A DNA stretch of 64,000 bases from Falsihalocynthiibacter sp042445055. GTDB taxonomy: Bacteria; Pseudomonadota; Alphaproteobacteria; Rhodobacterales; Rhodobacteraceae. Shown here one piece after another: positions 52,735-61,872 of this stretch (its first letter is position 1; each line of letters opens with the position of its first letter). The notes below the pieces were generated by a model that was not told the DNA's origin, ran no database searches, and saw only the letters and a list, made by a program, of their open reading frames with translations. Position numbers and translations under genes: made by a program. The stretch is taken from contig NZ_CP170339.1 of assembly GCF_042445055.1 (NCBI RefSeq), positions 310,001 through 374,000 on the forward strand. The letters are read 5' to 3'.

Positions 52735-54150
52735 ATGAAAAAACAATATACCCACTTCGTGATCTTCGCAGAAATGCGGACGGGTTCGAACTTTCTTGAG
52801 GAAAACATCAATGCCTTTGAAGGGCTGAAGTGTTGCGGCGAAGCATTCAATCCACATTTCGTTGGTGGTCCGCAAAGGGCAGACGTGTTGGGCGTGACGC
52901 TTGAACAACGCGAAAAAAATCCCCTCGCGTTACTGGATGCAATCAAGGATGCGCCGGGAATTGCGGGTTTTAGGTATTTTCACGACCACGATCCGCGCGT
53001 GGCCAAGGCGGTCCTTGATGATAGAAGCTGTGCCAAAATCATCCTGAGCCGCAATCCCGTCGAGAGCTATATCAGCCTCAAGATTGCGCGTGCGACGGGG
53101 CAGTGGAAGCTGACGAATGTAACCCACCAAAAGACCGCGAAGGTTCTGTTTGATGCGGATGAGTTCAATGAAACCCTGCGACGCACTCAATCGTTTCGGC
53201 ATGATGTTGTTCACCAGTTGCAACTGAGTGGACAGACGGCGTTCTCTCTAGATTACGAAGACATCCGTAACGTCGAAGTCATGAATGGACTGGCGCAGTT
53301 TTTGGGCGTGGAAGAGAGACTCGACGGCCTAAGTAAGCAACTCAAAAAGCAGAACCCGAGTTCGTTGCTTGAGAAGGTCGCGAACCCTTCGGAAATGCGC
53401 GAGGCGCTGGGCAATGAGGATTATTTCGGCCTGTTGTCTGTGCCAAATTACGAGCCCGTCCGAAACGCAGGAGTGAATCGGTATGTCGCCGCGGCCAAGG
53501 TTCCGCTATTGTTTTTGCCAATGCCTTCTGGCCCGAACAAGCGGGTGAAAAACTGGCTTAGGGCGCTGGGCGGCGGCGAGTTGCGTGAAAAGCTGACCCA
53601 GAACGATTTGCGACAGTGGAAGCTGGATAACACGGGGCATCGTAGCTTTACCGTTGTGCGCCATCCCGTTGCCCGCGCGCATGAGGCGTTTTGCCAAACG
53701 ATCTTGAACCATGGCCCGCGTGCCTTTCCTAAAATTCGTGAGTCGTTGAAGCGAGTGCATAATGTTCCGCTTCCCGATGATCCGACGAGCTCGGATTACG
53801 ACCTTGCGGCACATCGTGCGGCGTTCCTTGGGTTTCTGAAATTTCTCAAAGCGAACCTCGCGGGACAAACGGCGATCCGGAACGACATGGCGTGGTCGAG
53901 TCAGGCGTCTATGATTGAGGCATACGCGGGCTTTGCTGCGCCGGATATGATCCTTCGCGAAGATACGCTAGAGACGGATCTGGAATACTTGGCCTATCGC
54001 ATGGGGCACGAGAACATCGAGATTGAAGACGAACCTGCCGCCAAGCCTTATGCGCTGGATGATATCTATGATGCAGATATCGAGAGCGCCGCCCAAGAGG
54101 CGTATAAACGTGATTATGTGACGTTCGGATTCGGCGCGTGGCGAGACTAG
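52735..54150 (+). CDS. NodH-like sulfotransferase with two sulfotransferase-type halves
   Basis: 471 residues. The first half has a full PAPS-binding set: FVIFAEMRTGSNFLEENI (5'-phosphosulfate loop) and AKIILSRNPVESYISLKIAR (3'-phosphate region). The second half (from about 255) repeats the order with LFLPMPSGPNKRVKNWLRAL and HRSFTVVRHPVARAHEAFCQ, but the first loop is altered. It probably sulfates a surface polysaccharide. It starts 6 bases after the GT14 gene and converges on ptsN with a 4-bp overlap. CysQ at the cluster head would remove its PAP product. Confidence 0.8.
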   Translation: MKKQYTHFVIFAEMRTGSNFLEENINAFEGLKCCGEAFNPHFVGGPQRADVLGVTLEQREKNPLALLDAIKDAPGIAGFRYFHDHDPRVAKAVLDDRSCAKIILSRNPVESYISLKIARATGQWKLTNVTHQKTAKVLFDADEFNETLRRTQSFRHDVVHQLQLSGQTAFSLDYEDIRNVEVMNGLAQFLGVEERLDGLSKQLKKQNPSSLLEKVANPSEMREALGNEDYFGLLSVPNYEPVRNAGVNRYVAAAKVPLLFLPMPSGPNKRVKNWLRALGGGELREKLTQNDLRQWKLDNTGHRSFTVVRHPVARAHEAFCQTILNHGPRAFPKIRESLKRVHNVPLPDDPTSSDYDLAAHRAAFLGFLKFLKANLAGQTAIRNDMAWSSQASMIEAYAGFAAPDMILREDTLETDLEYLAYRMGHENIEIEDEPAAKPYALDDIYDADIESAAQEAYKRDYVTFGFGAWRD

Positions 54151-54611
54151 GCAGCGCGCGCCGATTGCAATTCTGTAAGAATGGCGTGAAGTGTGTGCGG
54201 ATCGTCATTCGCACGAAGTTTTTCGCAGATTTTTGAGTCACGCATTGTACGCGAAACAAGCGCGAGCGCCTTGAGGTGCTCAACGCCGGAATCGATAGGT
54301 GCAAAGAGCGCGAAAACAAGGTCAACCGGCTGACGGTCCACTGAATCAAAATCAAGCGGGCGATCGAGGCGCAAGAAAACGCCAGCAACAGAGTCCAAAC
54401 CTTTAAGGCGGGCATGTGGAAGCGCTACGCCATGGCCCACACCTGTTGGGCCAAGGCTCTCGCGCTCTTGTAGAGCATCGGTGGCTTCGTTGGCGGATAG
54501 CAAATGCACAGAACGGGCGACCTCTCCCAGATCCTGAAAGAGGCGTTTCTTGCTCGTCACATTCGCGATCACTTTCACCGCTTCGGGCTTAAGTATGCTC
54601 GTTAGGTCCAT
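54147..54611 (-). CDS. ptsN: PTS IIA-like nitrogen regulatory protein
   Basis: 154 residues with the start at 54611 (MDLTSILKPEAVKVIANV); GTG 54620 is an alternative. The phosphorylated His is His66 in VGHGVALPHARLKGL. PtsN is the end acceptor of the nitrogen-related phosphotransfer chain and regulates potassium uptake and metabolism by protein contacts. It follows hpf, as in many proteobacteria, but rpoN is missing from the usual place between lptB and hpf. Confidence 0.93.
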   Translation of the reverse strand: MDLTSILKPEAVKVIANVTSKKRLFQDLGEVARSVHLLSANEATDALQERESLGPTGVGHGVALPHARLKGLDSVAGVFLRLDRPLDFDSVDRQPVDLVFALFAPIDSGVEHLKALALVSRTMRDSKICEKLRANDDPHTLHAILTELQSARAA

Positions 54612-54647
54612 CTTAGTCACTTCTGCTCGAGTGTGGGCCAGGTTATC

Positions 54648-55223
54648 CTAGCTCGTCGTTACTGGGTCTATCCAACCTATGTTGCCGTCCTCCCGACGGT
54701 AGACCACGTTCACACCACTGTTTCCTTCATTGCGAAAAACCAGAACGGGGGCCCCTGAGAGTTCCATCTGCATAACGGCTTCACCCACAGAGAGGGACGC
54801 AATCTTGGTCTCCATTTCCGCGACAATCATTGGTTGTAGATTCTCGGGTTCTGATTCTTCTAATCCATCTGATCCGGCGAGGATATACGTGGAAGCCGCC
54901 GAAAGTTCAACAGGCTGCGTTCTTTCGCGGTGATGGTCCTTCAAACGGCGCTTGTAACGGCGCAGTTGTTTCTCAAGTTTGTCACCGCATTTATCAAAAC
55001 TTTCATAAATTTCATGGGCATGCGCCTTGGCCGTTGCGGTAAGCCCGGTTGAGAGATGAACAGTAGCCTCACAAACAAACTCACTCGCGCTCTTGGAAAA
55101 TACGATCTGGGCGTTTGTAGGTCGCTCTGCATATTTTTCGACAATCGAGCCAATTTCGGTTTTTACGTGTGTCTGAAGGGCTGCGCCGATGTCGATCTGT
55201 TTGCCGCTGATTTGATACTGCAT
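54648..55223 (-). CDS. hpf: ribosome hibernation-promoting factor (long form)
   Basis: 191 residues. The N-terminal domain (about 1-100) is the ribosome-binding RaiA/HPF fold and the C-terminal domain (about 130-190) has MQMELSGAPVLVFRNEGN and VVYRREDGNIGWIDP, the dimerisation part of long HPF, which pairs two 70S ribosomes into 100S particles. GGAGG lies 4-5 bases before the ATG. The 255-bp gap to lptB is likely to hold its promoter. Confidence 0.95.
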   Translation of the reverse strand: MQYQISGKQIDIGAALQTHVKTEIGSIVEKYAERPTNAQIVFSKSASEFVCEATVHLSTGLTATAKAHAHEIYESFDKCGDKLEKQLRRYKRRLKDHHRERTQPVELSAASTYILAGSDGLEESEPENLQPMIVAEMETKIASLSVGEAVMQMELSGAPVLVFRNEGNSGVNVVYRREDGNIGWIDPVTTS

Positions 55224-55478
55224 TTAACCTCCAAGGTTCGAGAAAAGATTTGCCACATCCTACATATAGGATCGGAATCTAGATAATTTAGATGGTGGCG
55301 TGATGCGAGGCGCGCCAAGCGCGCCTGAAGTTCGGCGTGATGATGGCGCCGAGTCCCGTAATGTGAGGGGTTCTTCATACATCAATCGTATTGGGCGCCT
55401 AAAATGCGATTGAGTCAATAGGGCTCAGAGTGGTCAACGAGGACCACAATTATAAGACATTGATTTAGATAAATTTTG

Positions 55479-56246
55479 TTATGAGACGCGGAAATCGTTT
55501 CCGAGGTAAACGCGGCGCACATTATCATCACGAATAACGTCGTCGGGGGTGCCGCTCATCAGGACTTTTCCCTCATGAAGAATATAGGCCCGATCGACGA
55601 TCTCGAGGGTTTCGCGAACGTTGTGATCCGTGATCAGAACGCCGATATTGCGGTTCTTGAGCTGGCCCACAAGCTCGCGGATTTCTCCTACGGCGATGGG
55701 GTCGACACCGGCAAAGGGTTCGTCCAAAAGCAAAAATTCGGGCGAGGCCGCAAGGCAGCGCGCAATCTCAACGCGCCGACGCTCACCGCCCGAGAGCGAT
55801 AGGGCAGGCGCGCGGCGAAGGTGGCCGATGGAAAACTCGCTCAACAATTCCTCAAGCCGTTCGCGCCGCTTGTGGGCGTGTTTGATCGAGATTTCGAGGA
55901 TCGAGAGGATGTTGTCTTCAACGCTTAGGCCGCGAAAGATCGAGTTCTCCTGTGGAAGGTACCCGATACCGAGCTTGGCGCGTCGATACATCGGCAGCAG
56001 GGTGATTTCCCGTCCGTCCACAAGAACCTGTCCGCCCTCTGGCGAAACCAGTCCCGCGATGGAGTAAAAGCAGGTCGTCTTACCAGAGCCGTTCGGCCCC
56101 AAGAGCGCGATTACCTCTCCGCGAGAAAGCTCCATAGACACGTCTCGAATCACGGTTTTGCGTCGATAGCTCTTGCGGAGGTTGCGGATCGAAAGACCCT
56201 CATCGCTGCGCTCTGACGCAATCGTGAGTTTTGGAGTGGAGGCCAT
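55479..56246 (-). CDS. lptB: LPS export ABC transporter ATPase LptB
   Basis: 255 residues. Walker A LLGPNGSGKTTCFYSI, signature LSGGERRRVEIAR, Walker B FLLLDEPFAGVDPIAV and the switch His in LITDHNVRETL. LptB powers transfer of lipopolysaccharide from the inner membrane through the LptFGC-A-DE bridge. It is the last gene of lptC-lptA-lptB in this order on the minus strand, one base after lptA. Confidence 0.97.
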   Translation of the reverse strand: MASTPKLTIASERSDEGLSIRNLRKSYRRKTVIRDVSMELSRGEVIALLGPNGSGKTTCFYSIAGLVSPEGGQVLVDGREITLLPMYRRAKLGIGYLPQENSIFRGLSVEDNILSILEISIKHAHKRRERLEELLSEFSIGHLRRAPALSLSGGERRRVEIARCLAASPEFLLLDEPFAGVDPIAVGEIRELVGQLKNRNIGVLITDHNVRETLEIVDRAYILHEGKVLMSGTPDDVIRDDNVRRVYLGNDFRVS

Positions 56247-56247
56247 G

Positions 56248-56751
56248 TTAATTGCTCGACTGAAGAATGGTTTTCACGCGGCCGCTCATCTGCGCGCGCC
56301 CTGTGTTCAGGTCGACAGTCATCTGGTTCGCCGAGAGAGCATTGCTTCCTTGTGTCAGGACAACATCACCCGTCATCACGACCTCGGCGCTATCAATGGT
56401 GTACACCGCTTCTGCGGCTTCTGCGGCTTCTGCGGCTTCGGGTCCGTTCACCAGAACAACATTGCCACTGGCGCGCAGGCGGCTGATCTTGCCGCCTGAC
56501 TCTTCGCCTTGGTTGGTTTTGTATTCAACAATAACGGTGTCCGCGGTGAGGCGCATTTCGCCCTGTCCGATAACAACATTCCCGATGAAGGTAGCGTTGC
56601 CGGTGCTCTGATCCACTTGCAGTGTGTCCGCGACGACTTCGACAGGGAGTGTCGCGTCGTGTTCCAGCCCGCCAAACGGGATCTGGGTGCTCTGAGCCGA
56701 GGCCAAGTGCGCAAAGCCGAATATCAAAAAAATCGCCAGAAAATAGCGCAT
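56248..56751 (-). CDS. lptA: LPS transport periplasmic protein LptA
   Basis: 167 residues with a signal peptide (MRYFLAIFLIFGFAHLASA). The OstA-like beta-jellyroll includes VEVVADTLQVDQSTGNATF and GNVVIGQGEMRLTADTVIV. A loop holds the repeat EAAEAAEAAEA, coded by tandem 9-bp units (56408-56440). LptA bridges LPS across the periplasm. It starts on the lptC stop (TAATG). Confidence 0.93.
   Translation of the reverse strand: MRYFLAIFLIFGFAHLASAQSTQIPFGGLEHDATLPVEVVADTLQVDQSTGNATFIGNVVIGQGEMRLTADTVIVEYKTNQGEESGGKISRLRASGNVVLVNGPEAAEAAEAAEAVYTIDSAEVVMTGDVVLTQGSNALSANQMTVDLNTGRAQMSGRVKTILQSSN
56408..56440. repeat. 9-bp tandem repeats inside lptA
   Basis: About three and a half copies of GCTTCTGCG on the plus strand, coding Ala-Glu-Ala units on the minus strand. 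In-frame slippage would change the protein by three residues per unit without breaking it. Confidence 0.8.
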
Positions 56752-57371
56752 TACTGTTCACCCCGAATTGTCTCTTGCGGATCGTATACCAGTTTCACAC
56801 CATTTTTGAAAACCAGAAGATAGTTCTGATTGTGTTGAGTGAGTTCCATGGCACCCGCGTTGAGTTTTCCGATAGGACCCGCGGCCGAAATTGGCACATC
56901 AGACGTAAAGCGCGCATCCGCAAGCGAGGCGTCCACGCGCTCGGTGCGAATGACATATCCAGTAGAGCTGGTGACAAGGACTTGCCCCTCTAGCTGGGCG
57001 CGCTGCGCGTTACTGTCGAGCTTACCGTTGGTTGAGGAAATCTCGACGGTGGCGCCCTCGGGGAATTCCATCTGGGCGTTAAATCCCTCGGTCGTTAGGA
57101 CACCACTCACGCCATAGGGATCTGGCTTGGCTGAGGCCGCCGATACCGAAATAGCCGCGCCATCACGTGTAATCCCCGAATAGTTGGGAGACGTAATCCC
57201 GCGCTCGCGTGCCATTTCTTCGACGTCGACCTTAGCAAAGGGAATGGCTTTGGTTGGGTCCACGGGCCGCGCGAGCAAGAAAACAGTCGACAGAATAGCC
57301 AGCGCCAACAGGGGCAGGATGATCTTGGCCCATGAGATAAAGCGTGAATACGTATTGTCGTGACTAAACAT
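56751..57371 (-). CDS. lptC: LPS export ABC transporter periplasmic protein LptC
   Basis: 206 residues. A single N-terminal transmembrane helix (SWAKIILPLLALAILSTVFL) anchors a periplasmic jellyroll domain (from about 40), including YSGITRDGAAISVSAASA and ISSTNGKLDSNAQRAQLEG. It hands LPS to LptA. The start at 57371 gives MFSHDNTYSRF. It is the first of the three lpt genes here. Confidence 0.9.
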   Translation of the reverse strand: MFSHDNTYSRFISWAKIILPLLALAILSTVFLLARPVDPTKAIPFAKVDVEEMARERGITSPNYSGITRDGAAISVSAASAKPDPYGVSGVLTTEGFNAQMEFPEGATVEISSTNGKLDSNAQRAQLEGQVLVTSSTGYVIRTERVDASLADARFTSDVPISAAGPIGKLNAGAMELTQHNQNYLLVFKNGVKLVYDPQETIRGEQ

Positions 57372-57463
57372 TTGTCCGCTCGTTTTTTGCACATCTTACC
57401 ATGTGCGTCGCCGCGCGCACATATTGAGTGCGATTGGGTGGCGACATTATGCCAGTGCGCGCC

Positions 57464-58075
57464 TTAATGAGAGAAGATATCCATGTCAGCCCACCCCTTT
57501 ATATCCAGGAGGGCGCGCTGTGGCAGGAAATCAAAACAAGCTTGCGCCATTTCTGTTCGCCCTTCACGCGCGAGGTTCTCATCGAGCTTCTCGCGAAGGC
57601 GGTGCAGATAAAGGACATCTGATGCGGCATATGCAATCTGGGCTTTGGTCAACGTGGCCGCGCCCCAGTCACTCGACTGCTGCTGTTTCGAAATATCAAC
57701 GCTCAACAATTCCTGAAGCAGATTCTTGAGGCCGTGACGGTCTGTATAGGTCCGCACAAGTTTGGAGGCGATTTTGGTACAGTACACAGGAGCCGCAAGC
57801 GCGCCGAATGTGTTGTACATCGCCGCGATATCAAACCGCCCATAGTGAAAGAGCTTCAGGACATTCTCTTCACGCAGCAACCTACAGAGATTAGGCGCTT
57901 CGGTTTGACCTTTGGCAATCTGCACGAGGTGCGCATTTCCATCGCCGCCTGAGAGTTGCACAACACAGAGCCTGTCGCGATGCGGCAGAAGGCCCATTGT
58001 TTCGCAATCAATCGCCACAACAGGTCCAAGGTCAAGCCCGTCTGGCAGGTCATTCTGATACAAACGGTTTGCCAT
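57464..58075 (-). CDS. ribonuclease D-type 3'-5' exonuclease
   Basis: 203 residues, a DEDDy exonuclease: VAIDCETMGL (Asp and Glu), FHYGRFDIAAM (Asp) and AYAASDVLYLH (Tyr and Asp). It trims RNA 3' ends, such as tRNA precursors. It is shorter than E. coli RNase D (about 375 residues) and has no HRDC domain, the usual alphaproteobacterial short form. The start at 58075 gives MANRLYQNDLPDG. It lies upstream of lptC in the same direction. Confidence 0.88.
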   Translation of the reverse strand: MANRLYQNDLPDGLDLGPVVAIDCETMGLLPHRDRLCVVQLSGGDGNAHLVQIAKGQTEAPNLCRLLREENVLKLFHYGRFDIAAMYNTFGALAAPVYCTKIASKLVRTYTDRHGLKNLLQELLSVDISKQQQSSDWGAATLTKAQIAYAASDVLYLHRLREKLDENLAREGRTEMAQACFDFLPQRALLDIKGWADMDIFSH

Positions 58076-58279
58076 ATTTATCTGTCCAATGTTGCTGGTG
58101 TTCAGGCTCGACATATGGCGTTTTGCGACGGCCAATCAAGGAAAAACTGGGAATGCGCCGCGCAAGTCCGCCTTGAGAGTTATGCAAATTCTATTGTAAG
58201 CATGAGCAAGCGCCCTCGGGTTGGCATCATCATTGAGAAGGGCGCAGAAGACATACTGCGCAGGCAGCGGGGACGTTTC

Positions 58280-58774
58280 GTGAATAGCTTCATTCCAGAT
58301 ACCCAAAACACGCGCCCCTTCCGAGATGCTCTTAGTCAGTTCGGCACAGGCATAACAGTGGTGACGGTGAATACGCCCAATGGCCCGATGGGTATAACTG
58401 CAAATAGCTTTGCTTCGGTTTCGCTCGATCCACCTCTCGTTCTATGGTCACCTTCTAATGCATCCCGCCGCGCGGCGTTTTTTATAGAAGCAGAGCACTA
58501 CGCCATTCATATTCTCGGCAAGGACCAGGCGCACATCAGTCATGCCTTTGCCAAGGTGCCGCATTCCTTCGGTGCGCTGTCCTATAAAGAGAGCGAACAT
58601 GGCGTGCCTCTTATAGATGGTTGCCTTGCGACGTTTGAGTGCCGTCACCACGCAGCCCACGAGGGCGGTGATCACACGATCATAGTCGGCGAGGTGGAGC
58701 GCGTGACCACAGGAGAGGGCGAGCCACTCCTCTTTCATGCTGGTAGCTTCGGAACATTCCACGCGGACCTCTGA
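58280..58774 (+). CDS. flavin reductase family protein
   Basis: 164 residues. FRDALSQFGTGITVVTV, MGITANSFASVSLDPPLVLW and HYAIHILGKDQAHISHAFAK are characteristic of FMN-binding reductases that supply reduced flavin to two-component monooxygenases. The GTG at 58280 is chosen because homologues begin close to SFIPDT; ATG 58202 would add 26 residues. No partner oxygenase is adjacent. It is the last protein gene before the rRNA operon. Confidence 0.85.
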   Translation: MNSFIPDTQNTRPFRDALSQFGTGITVVTVNTPNGPMGITANSFASVSLDPPLVLWSPSNASRRAAFFIEAEHYAIHILGKDQAHISHAFAKVPHSFGALSYKESEHGVPLIDGCLATFECRHHAAHEGGDHTIIVGEVERVTTGEGEPLLFHAGSFGTFHADL

Positions 58775-58823
58775 ATCAAGTAAATAACGTACTTAACTTA
58801 CCTTAAGTCAGCTCTAAAACGGC

Positions 58824-58863
58824 GATTCAGGGTGAGGAATCGCTCTGGAATCGGGCACGACTC
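58824..58863. promoter_or_regulatory. cluster of four GANTC sites upstream of the rRNA promoter
   Basis: GATTC 58824, GAATC 58837, GAATC 58848 and GACTC 58859, at steps of 13, 11 and 11 bases. GANTC is the CcrM methylation site in alphaproteobacteria. TCAGGGTGA also occurs twice here (58827 and 58862). The 657-bp region 58775-59431 has no gene; it holds this cluster, T-tracts, the rRNA promoter and the leader. Confidence 0.45.
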
Positions 58864-58953
58864 AGGGTGATTTTGGGGCAAATCGGCTGAAAATAGGGTT
58901 TTTGCCTCGCTTTTTAGTTTCTGCGCGTTGTTCTGTTTGGTACATTCTGCAGA

Positions 58954-59009
58954 TTTTTCTGCTTTAAGTTGTTGTTTTTGTGTATTTTTTGATTTTGTTT
59001 TGTTTTTTT
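58954..59009 (+). promoter_or_regulatory. T-tract region upstream of the rRNA promoter (UP-element candidate)
   Basis: Six runs of 3-7 T begin at about 58954, 58975, 58985, 58993, 58998 and 59003, immediately before the -35. Such tracts bend DNA and can bind the polymerase alpha subunit. Confidence 0.35.
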
Positions 59010-59021
59010 GTTAGAAAGGGG

Positions 59022-59050
59022 TTGCGGGTTTTGTTGAGTGGGACTAGAAC
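59022..59050 (+). promoter_or_regulatory. rRNA operon promoter
   Basis: TTGCGG (59022-59027), 17 bases, TAGAAC (59045-59050). The position, spacing and T-rich upstream flank fit an rrn promoter. The transcript would start near 59057, about 375 bases before the 16S gene. Confidence 0.6.
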
Positions 59051-59190
59051 CCCCTTCACCGGCGGCGCAGAGATGCACTGACGGGGCGCCAGACGGTCCT
59101 GAGGGATACGCGGCGGTTAATAATTTATAAGAGATGATACGGGCGGTGCGCGCCGAAGTTTAGGGCGCTACGGTTTGTTATTGTTTCTTC

Positions 59191-59200
59191 GCTCTTTGAA
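59191..59200 (+). promoter_or_regulatory. boxA-like antitermination site
   Basis: GCTCTTTGAA in the 16S leader resembles the boxA core (TGCTCTTTAA in E. coli) that binds NusB/NusE for rRNA antitermination. It lies just before the 16S processing stem. Confidence 0.5.
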
Positions 59201-59211
59201 ATTGATGATAT

Positions 59212-59238
59212 CTGAAGAGATATGTGGGCGGTTTGGTT
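59212..59238 (+). other. 5' arm of the 16S precursor processing stem
   Basis: This 27-base stretch, starting CTGAAGAGATATG, pairs with 60997-61023 after the 16S gene: 26 of 27 positions pair, four as G-U. It is the expected double-stranded RNase III substrate that releases pre-16S RNA. Confidence 0.8.
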
Positions 59239-59431
59239 CAGTTCGATGGATCAACGTCTGTATATCAACGCTAGTAGGCTTCGGCCGATGATCTAGTGTC
59301 AGCTTCACTGTTTGGACGGCTTTTTGTTAACTTTGTTAACTGAAGCACAACAAACAGAATAAGTGTCCTATCCTGAACAGATAGGACGATGTGCAGAGGT
59401 TCGAACGTCAAGGATACGCAGCAATGCGTTT

Positions 59432-60910
<1,479 letters not shown>

Positions 60911-60996
60911 GTTTCTAGTCAGATGAGCTTGCTTGTCTCGTGAAACACTTAGCAGCTACTTAGTAGCATATAAGCTTGAACATAGTTCAGGCATCG

Positions 60997-61023
60997 GACC
61001 GAGCCGTCCTCATATCTCTTCAG
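60997..61023 (+). other. 3' arm of the 16S precursor processing stem
   Basis: Complement of the leader arm at 59212-59238, ending CATATCTCTTCAG. It lies before the first spacer tRNA, so both tRNAs are outside the 16S stalk. Confidence 0.8.
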
Positions 61024-61053
61024 TAACTATGTGTTCCAGTGGGAGCATTATTA

Positions 61054-61129
61054 GGGGCGTTAGCTCAGTTGGTAGAGCACCTGCTTTGCAAGCAGGGGGT
61101 CAACGGTTCGAACCCGTTACGCTCCACCA
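61054..61129 (+). tRNA. tRNA-Ala (anticodon TGC)
   Basis: A full cloverleaf: acceptor GGGGCGT with ACGCTCC, D stem GCTC/GAGC, anticodon stem CCTGC/GCAGG around TTTGCAA, GGTTCGAAC T loop, and encoded CCA (61127-61129). The anticodon TGC reads alanine. It is the first tRNA after 16S, where most bacteria have tRNA-Ile. Confidence 0.97.
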
Positions 61130-61131
61130 AT

Positions 61132-61156
61132 GTTCAATTTGCAAAGCGAATTGAGC
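61132..61156 (+). other. spacer hairpin after tRNA-Ala
   Basis: GTTCAATTTGC and GCGAATTGAGC form an 11-bp stem (two G-U pairs) with an AAA loop, two bases after the tRNA CCA. A related perfect hairpin follows tRNA-Ile. Confidence 0.75.
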
Positions 61157-61177
61157 TTACATCAGACGCGGCGGCCG

Positions 61178-61213
61178 GAAGCGGCAGGTGATTGTTAAAT
61201 CACCGAGAGCGCG
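61178..61213 (+). repeat. 36-bp spacer repeat, copy 1
   Basis: Starts GAAGCGGCAGGTGATT and ends AAATCACCGAGAGCGCG, with TT at the variable point. It is 34/36 identical to copy 2 at 61403 and contains the hairpin GGTGATT/AATCACC. Confidence 0.9.
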
Positions 61214-61277
61214 TTTGTTTGCTAGCGCTTCGGTTGACCATCGAGGCATACCGGTTTTGCTTTTTGCAAAATCAGCT

Positions 61278-61354
<77 letters not shown>

Positions 61355-61356
61355 TA

Positions 61357-61382
61357 CGTTCAATTTGCTTGCAAATTGAACG
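61357..61382 (+). other. perfect spacer hairpin after tRNA-Ile
   Basis: CGTTCAATTTGC, two bases, GCAAATTGAACG: a perfect 12-bp stem two bases after the tRNA CCA. It matches the hairpin after tRNA-Ala in position and sequence. Confidence 0.85.
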
Positions 61383-61402
61383 GGCAACAGAAGTTCCAAG
61401 CA

Positions 61403-61438
61403 GAAGCGGCAGGTGATTGCCAAATCACCGAGAGCGCG
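61403..61438 (+). repeat. 36-bp spacer repeat, copy 2
   Basis: Same as copy 1 at 61178 except CC in place of TT at the two variable positions in the hairpin loop. It lies 48 bases after the tRNA-Ile end; copy 1 lies 48 bases after the tRNA-Ala end. Confidence 0.9.
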
Positions 61439-61511
61439 CCAGCAGGACAGCCTGATACGATCCCGTAATACATAGACTTCCGATTTGATCGTTGAGCACA
61501 CTTTGTGTTTT

Positions 61512-61805
61512 GCCATCCAATCGGATGAATGGCGAACGCAACTTTCCTTTGGAAAGTCGCTGTCTCGCTTTCGTTGATTTCCCTTCGGGAGATCAACGTT
61601 TGACATCGTTTAGAGAGATACAACATCAGTTTTTGAACTGATCATGCGAGTAAGTGTGATCATGAGCTTCGAGCTCAAAGGTTCAAATAACTATCAAGTC
61701 AAGTACACTAACCAGATCTTGTCGCAAGATGAGATCAACGCGATCCTACGCGGGATCGCAGTGCTTCTTTTGAAGCACATTGTTCCGGTAACGTTTGTCA
61801 CCGGA
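61512..61805 (+). other. chain of short hairpins between tRNA-Ile and 23S
   Basis: The 518-bp stretch 61355-61872 has no gene. It contains successive stems: GCCAT/ATGGC (61512-61533), ACTTTCC/GGAAAGT (61541-61557), a 12-bp stem with TTC loop (61572-61598), ATCAGTT/AACTGAT (61625-61642), ATCTTG/CAAGAT (61716-61730), GCGATCC/GGATCGC (61740-61759), GTGCTTC/GAAGCAC (61761-61778) and TCCGGT/ACCGGA (61784-61805). They are probably folding and processing elements of the precursor RNA. Confidence 0.6.
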
Positions 61806-61872
61806 GCGGGAAAAAGTACAAGCTTTTGGTACCAGGAAAGTTGGACGCAAGTCTTTCTTCTTCTGGATCAAA

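Noticed and set aside
58789..58806. TTAA-N6-TTAA near the GANTC cluster as a CtrA box
   Set aside because: The CtrA consensus needs a seven-base spacer; here it is six.
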